Source: an uncultured Saprospiraceae bacterium (lineage in GTDB: Bacteria > Bacteroidota > Bacteroidia > Chitinophagales > Saprospiraceae). Taken from it: a stretch of 46,942 bases of DNA. Below are positions 43,270-46,942 of this stretch, one piece after another (the stretch's first letter is position 1; every line of letters begins with the position of its first letter). The position numbers and the translations under genes are program-made. Under the pieces are notes generated by a model. It saw only the letters and a program-made list of their open reading frames with translations. It ran no database searches and had not been told where the DNA came from. The DNA is taken from contig CAKZUK010000188.1 in the NCBI GenBank assembly GCA_937921775.1, forward strand, positions 1-46,942, written 5' to 3'.

Positions 43270-44517
43270 ATGAAAAAACTACTCAAATCTGCGCTAGTCT
43301 TATCTTTATTTCTAACTGTACTGTCGTCCTGCGGGACAAAACAGAACGGTCAGCTAATCGGGATAATGGACAGGCCAACATGGAAAGGAATTAATCCTTA
43401 CGGTATGGTATACATCCCATCTGGAACTCTACACATTGGAGCCAGTGACCAAGATGCAACTAATTCCTATACTCAGAAACCAAAATCTATTTCTATCCAA
43501 GGATTTTACATGGATGATACTGAAATCACTAACAATGAGTATCGTCAGTTTGTTTATTGGGTAAAAGATTCTTTAGCTCATACTTATCAGGAGCACTTCA
43601 CTGAAACTGATGATGGAGAAGAGCGTCTTGACTGGGAAATGGAAATTGACTGGGAAGACAATGAATCATTGGAAGACCTTTGGTACCAAGGGGATAATAA
43701 ATTTGCTGGTAAAAAGGAACTTGATGTTTCTAAGCTAGAATACGAATACGAATGGTTAGATTGGCAGAAAGCTGCTCATTCAAAAGATATTACTCGTAAT
43801 TCTCTTATTAAAAGAGATAAAGCACTCGTTTATCCTGATACTTTAGTATGGATTCGCGACTTCGCTTATTCTTATAACGAACCAATGACGCGTAATTATT
43901 TTTGGCACCCTGCCTTTGATGATTATCCAGTAGTTGGTGTTGATTGGAAAATGGCTACCGCTTTTTCTTATTGGAGAACCAAACTATGGAACTCTTTCCA
44001 AGCTTACAGAGGTGATGGCGTAAATTCTGAAGATTTCCGCTTACCAACTGAGCACGAATGGGAGTATGCAGCACGTGGAGGTCATGATATGGCTCCTTAC
44101 CCATGGGGTGGATATTACTTAAGAAATGCAAAAGGTTGTTTACTGGCTAACTTCAAGCCAGGTCGTGGTAACTATCCTGAAGATGGAGGTTTGTACACTG
44201 TAAAAGCAGATGCTTACTTTCCAAACGATTACGGTCTATATAATATGGCTGGTAACGTTTCAGAGTGGACCAATACCGCTTTTCACGAAAATGCTTATTC
44301 TTTCTTACACGACTTAAATCCTGATTTACGTTATGATGCTACAGACGACGATTCTGAAGCTCAAAAGCGTAAAGTAATCCGAGGAGGATCTTGGAAGGAC
44401 ATTGCTCATTACCTACAAACAGGTAACCGTCACTGGGAATTTCAGGATACTACTAAGTCTTATATAGGATTCCGTTGCGCACTTACCTTCTTAGGTAGAT
44501 CAATCAACGACTTCTAA
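43270..44517 (+). CDS. gldK: Gliding-motility / T9SS lipoprotein GldK (PorK)
   Basis: 415 residues from the ATG at 43270, chosen because it gives the lipoprotein signal MKKLLKSALVLSLFL with lipobox LSSCG; a longer frame hides it. The mature protein has a formylglycine-generating-enzyme-like fold (MVYIPSGTLHIGASDQDA, FYMDDTEITNNEYRQFV, LPTEHEWEYAARGG, NDYGLYNMAGNVSEW, VIRGGSWKD, GFRCAL), as known for GldK and GldJ; the order with gldL and gldM marks it as GldK. GldK/PorK forms a ring with PorN at the outer membrane of the type IX machine. A hairpin separates it from gldL. Confidence 0.95.
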   Translation: MKKLLKSALVLSLFLTVLSSCGTKQNGQLIGIMDRPTWKGINPYGMVYIPSGTLHIGASDQDATNSYTQKPKSISIQGFYMDDTEITNNEYRQFVYWVKDSLAHTYQEHFTETDDGEERLDWEMEIDWEDNESLEDLWYQGDNKFAGKKELDVSKLEYEYEWLDWQKAAHSKDITRNSLIKRDKALVYPDTLVWIRDFAYSYNEPMTRNYFWHPAFDDYPVVGVDWKMATAFSYWRTKLWNSFQAYRGDGVNSEDFRLPTEHEWEYAARGGHDMAPYPWGGYYLRNAKGCLLANFKPGRGNYPEDGGLYTVKADAYFPNDYGLYNMAGNVSEWTNTAFHENAYSFLHDLNPDLRYDATDDDSEAQKRKVIRGGSWKDIAHYLQTGNRHWEFQDTTKSYIGFRCALTFLGRSINDF

Positions 44518-44535
44518 AAAAAATATATGCCTTTT

Positions 44536-44570
44536 TCAGAATGGATATGTATCATACATATCCATTCTGA
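44536..44570 (+). terminator. Perfect 16-bp hairpin between gldK and gldL
   Basis: Arms 44536-44551 and 44555-44570 (TCAGAATGGATATGTA and complement), loop TCA, followed by a weak TTTAG tail. It is terminator-like but incomplete, and could reduce read-through into gldL or stabilise the gldK transcript. The rest of the 44518-44744 gap shows nothing more. Confidence 0.6.
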
Positions 44571-44744
44571 TTTAGACTATATTCTCCGGTCTATCTACTA
44601 GATCCTGTCTACTTGTAAAAACTCCATGAAAAAAATATGTAACTTTTTTATAACATAGCGTTAAGCATATGGGTCTTTGTAAGTTTGATTATTTATAAAG
44701 TGCCCGCATTGGAATAAATTAACTAACCTTAAATGATTTAAAAA

Positions 44745-45335
44745 ATGAGTTTCTTAAAATCAAAAATGTTTAAATACATTAAGAACCTATTGATTGGTGT
44801 TGGTGCAGCGATTGTACTTATTGGAGCCCTTTTCAAGCTTGAAAGTTGGCCGTTTGCGAGTGAAATGCTTATTCTAGGTTTGAGTATTGAAGCGTTTATT
44901 TTCTTGTTCTTAGGATTGATTGGACCAGAACCAGATTACTACTGGAATAAACTATATCCTGGATTGAACGAATACGATTCAAATATTGCTCCTCTTACTG
45001 CTGATAGCTCAGGAGCAGCTACACCAGGTCTTAATGGTGAAGTAGTTGAAGAACAGTTAGGTGGAATGCTTAACGAATTACAAGGAATGTCAAAAAGCCT
45101 TGGTTCACTTAAAGCACTTCAGGAAGTTGACTTCACTCAAACAAGTGATCAACTAAAGGGTATGAACAACTTTTATACTCGAATGAACGAATCTATGTCA
45201 GTACTTAACAATTCTCTCGATGATACTAAAGCATACGGAGAGCAATTGTCAGCATTGAACAAAAATTTAAGTTCATTGAACAATGTGTATGGTAATGTAC
45301 TTTCTGCCATGTCTAACATGGGTGGTAAGTCTTAA
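44745..45335 (+). CDS. gldL: T9SS inner-membrane motor protein GldL (PorL)
   Basis: 196 residues. Two N-terminal membrane helices (YIKNLLIGVGAAIVLIGALF and EMLILGLSIEAFIFLFLGLI) separated by the short conserved loop KLESWPFASE, with the first helix start and GPEPDYYWNKLYPGL typical of the family. The remaining residues form a long cytoplasmic helical or coiled region (QLGGMLNELQGMSKSLGSL, MNNFYTRMNESMSVLNNSLD). GldL forms a pentameric channel around GldM helices and uses the proton gradient to drive rotation, which powers secretion and gliding. Length is shorter than some GldL proteins but the family fit is clear. Confidence 0.95.
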   Translation: MSFLKSKMFKYIKNLLIGVGAAIVLIGALFKLESWPFASEMLILGLSIEAFIFLFLGLIGPEPDYYWNKLYPGLNEYDSNIAPLTADSSGAATPGLNGEVVEEQLGGMLNELQGMSKSLGSLKALQEVDFTQTSDQLKGMNNFYTRMNESMSVLNNSLDDTKAYGEQLSALNKNLSSLNNVYGNVLSAMSNMGGKS

Positions 45336-45386
45336 TTTACCCCATTGTCAATATTCATCCATTTCCTAACTAAAAAATAAAGACAA

Positions 45387-46942
45387 ATGTCTATACCTAA
45401 GGACCCGCGGCAGTTGATGATCAACTTAATGTACCTAGTACTTACTGCCCTCCTAGCCCTAAACGTTTCTGCAGAGGTAATGAATGCTTTCTTTGATTTA
45501 GACAAAAGTATGAAAGTGTCTAATGATCTTACTAAGCAGGGGGTTGAATCTACCAAAAAAGGTATTCAACCACTCCTTGACAAGAAACCTAAATTGAAAG
45601 TTCCCCTAAATAACGGGATCGAAGCTGTAAATAAAGAAGTAAACGAATTCGTTACTTTCGTTGAAAGTATTAAAGATGGTCTGATCGATGGTTCTGGTAA
45701 CAAAGATGGTACTCATAATGATGAGGATTATGTTAAAGGCGATCGAAAAAACAAGCCAAAAGGAAAGAAGAACAAAGATGTTACTTCTAAAATGTTGGTT
45801 CTTGGTTATCCTGGAAAGGGCATAGAGCCTCAAGGACCTGAAATTGCTGAAAAATTTAAAGCTCTTAAAGGTAAATTAATTGAGATCTATTCAAATACTA
45901 TCAGCAACGAAGACGTTATGACTGAAGGTAAATTGAAGCCTGAAGAAGTAACAGCGAGAATTAAAGATATTGAATCAAGTCTTCCACTTTCTATCGAAAC
46001 GGATGAGGAGATTCAAGCTAAATCGAAAGACGGAAAAGCAAAGTCATGGTCTGAATACAAATTCAAGCAAATGCCTTTAGCTGCTGTTCTTCCTGTACTT
46101 ACTAAGCTCCAGACTGACGCAAGAAACTCTGAAGCAACTTTAGTCAATAAAATGGCTGAGTTAGTAGGTGGTAGAGAAATCAAGTTGAATAAATTCTTCC
46201 CTGTAATTAATGCCAAGAAAGGTTATGTAATTAAAGGTGAAAAATTTGAAGCAACTGTTCAGATCGGTGCGTACTCATCAGAATTTGGTAAGAACTCTTC
46301 GATTTCTGTAAACGGTAAATCTGTGAATCTTGTTGATGGTGTTGGTAAGTTCTCTGAAACTGCCAATTCTACAGGTAAGCGTAAGCTTAAACTAGCTTCA
46401 AACGTTACAAACCCAATTACAGGCGAAAAATACTCTTCTAATTCTGAATTCGAATATGAAGTAGGTGTTCGTTCTGCAACGGTTTCTGCCGATAAGATGA
46501 ATGTATTCTACATCGGTGTTAAGAACCCTGTATCTGTAACTGTTGCAGGTGTATCATCCAACGAGGTGAAAGCAAATGGAACAGGATGTAGTATCACAGG
46601 TAGTGGTGGCAAATATGTTGTAACTGCTAAGAAACCTGGAGAAGCAACTATTAATGTTTCTGGTGGTGGATTACCAAACACACCTTTTAAATTTCGTGTG
46701 AAGCGTATTCCTGATCCAATGGCTCGTTTGTCTAAATCAAACGGTGGTGCAATGGGTAACGGTGAGTTTAAAGCACAGGGAGGTGTGGGAGCATTCCTTG
46801 ATAACTTTGACTTCGAAGCTACTTGTAAAATCCAAGGATACAACTTGACTTATGTTGCAAAACGAAAAGATCCGGTTGAATCTGTAAATGGTGGAGCTCG
46901 ATACAACGCACAATCTAAGCGTTTGGTTGGTATGGCAAAGCC
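45387..46942 (+). CDS. gldM: T9SS core protein GldM (PorM), C-terminus cut by window edge
   Basis: 518 codons are visible from the ATG at 45387; the stop lies beyond the window. The N-terminus MSIPKDPRQLMINLMYLVL and a single membrane helix ending in TALLALNVSAEVMNAF are the hallmarks of GldM. A long helical periplasmic part follows (to about residue 230), then beta-rich domains (KKGYVIKGEKFEATVQIGAY, MNVFYIGVKNPVSVTVAGV), consistent with the four-domain periplasmic shaft that links the GldL motor to the outer-membrane GldKN ring. Begins 51 bases after gldL, so one operon. gldN would be expected next, outside the window. Confidence 0.96.
   Translation, partial: MSIPKDPRQLMINLMYLVLTALLALNVSAEVMNAFFDLDKSMKVSNDLTKQGVESTKKGIQPLLDKKPKLKVPLNNGIEAVNKEVNEFVTFVESIKDGLIDGSGNKDGTHNDEDYVKGDRKNKPKGKKNKDVTSKMLVLGYPGKGIEPQGPEIAEKFKALKGKLIEIYSNTISNEDVMTEGKLKPEEVTARIKDIESSLPLSIETDEEIQAKSKDGKAKSWSEYKFKQMPLAAVLPVLTKLQTDARNSEATLVNKMAELVGGREIKLNKFFPVINAKKGYVIKGEKFEATVQIGAYSSEFGKNSSISVNGKSVNLVDGVGKFSETANSTGKRKLKLASNVTNPITGEKYSSNSEFEYEVGVRSATVSADKMNVFYIGVKNPVSVTVAGVSSNEVKANGTGCSITGSGGKYVVTAKKPGEATINVSGGGLPNTPFKFRVKRIPDPMARLSKSNGGAMGNGEFKAQGGVGAFLDNFDFEATCKIQGYNLTYVAKRKDPVESVNGGARYNAQSKRLVGMAK

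Overview
The window comes from an AT-rich member of the Bacteroidota, most likely a gliding or Saprospiria/Flavobacteriia-like organism. The evidence is a porP/sprF gene followed by gldK, gldL and gldM (type IX secretion and gliding core), three proteins with C-terminal T9SS sorting domains, several Bacteroidota-type lipoproteins, and promoters of the TTTG-N19-TAnnTTTG type. The class is an inference; the phylum is well supported. I see no rRNA, tRNA, CRISPR array, insertion sequence or clear prophage; most of the window reads as chromosomal backbone.

Layout. 1-3.5 kb: leftward genes: a truncated lipoprotein, a degenerate receiver-like protein, a soluble histidine kinase and an unknown 134-residue protein. 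3.9-10 kb: a subtilisin-family protease with a SPOR domain, then two paralogous secreted proteins with T9SS sorting domains (three versus one copy of a Cys/WF domain). Both are preceded by a similar sigma-54-like promoter motif. 10-13.4 kb: rhomboid protease, a Pro-rich unknown protein, thymidine kinase with a foldable leader, and a small exported carboxypeptidase-regulatory-like protein divergent from purH. 13.6-21 kb: purH, coaX, an outer-membrane protein, two tandem TPR-type paralogues (one secreted, one lipoprotein) and an FKBP lipoprotein. 21-23.3 kb: leftward serA-like dehydrogenase, a four-helix membrane protein and a coiled-coil membrane protein. 23.6-27 kb: a thiolase plus FadB/FadJ-like beta-oxidation operon. 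27-32 kb: a beta-lactamase-fold hydrolase with TPRs, a LamG-type T9SS cargo, and a di-heme cytochrome c lipoprotein. 32-36.6 kb: a secreted metallophosphatase with ankyrin repeats, recG, rbfA. 36.6-40.3 kb: leftward PorT-like barrel, lipoprotein, Ppx/GppA phosphatase, and a metal ABC permease fused to a DtxR/MntR-type repressor. 40.5-41.8 kb: an acidic-tailed small protein and a PhnP-like metallo-hydrolase. 42-46.9 kb: porP/sprF, gldK, gldL and gldM (truncated by the window end).

How the parts fit. The gldKLM/PorP machinery exports proteins like the three sorting-domain proteins found here. The thiolase/FadJ pair is one beta-oxidation unit. The permease-repressor fusion carries its own promoter, with a DtxR-like palindrome directly upstream, so self-regulated metal uptake is the simplest reading. 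The most unusual points are that fusion and its near-leaderless promoter, the paired sigma-54-like promoters on the paralogous T9SS cargo genes, the loss of one catalytic Glu in the enoyl-CoA hydratase domain, and dispersed heptad-repeat remnants near gene ends.
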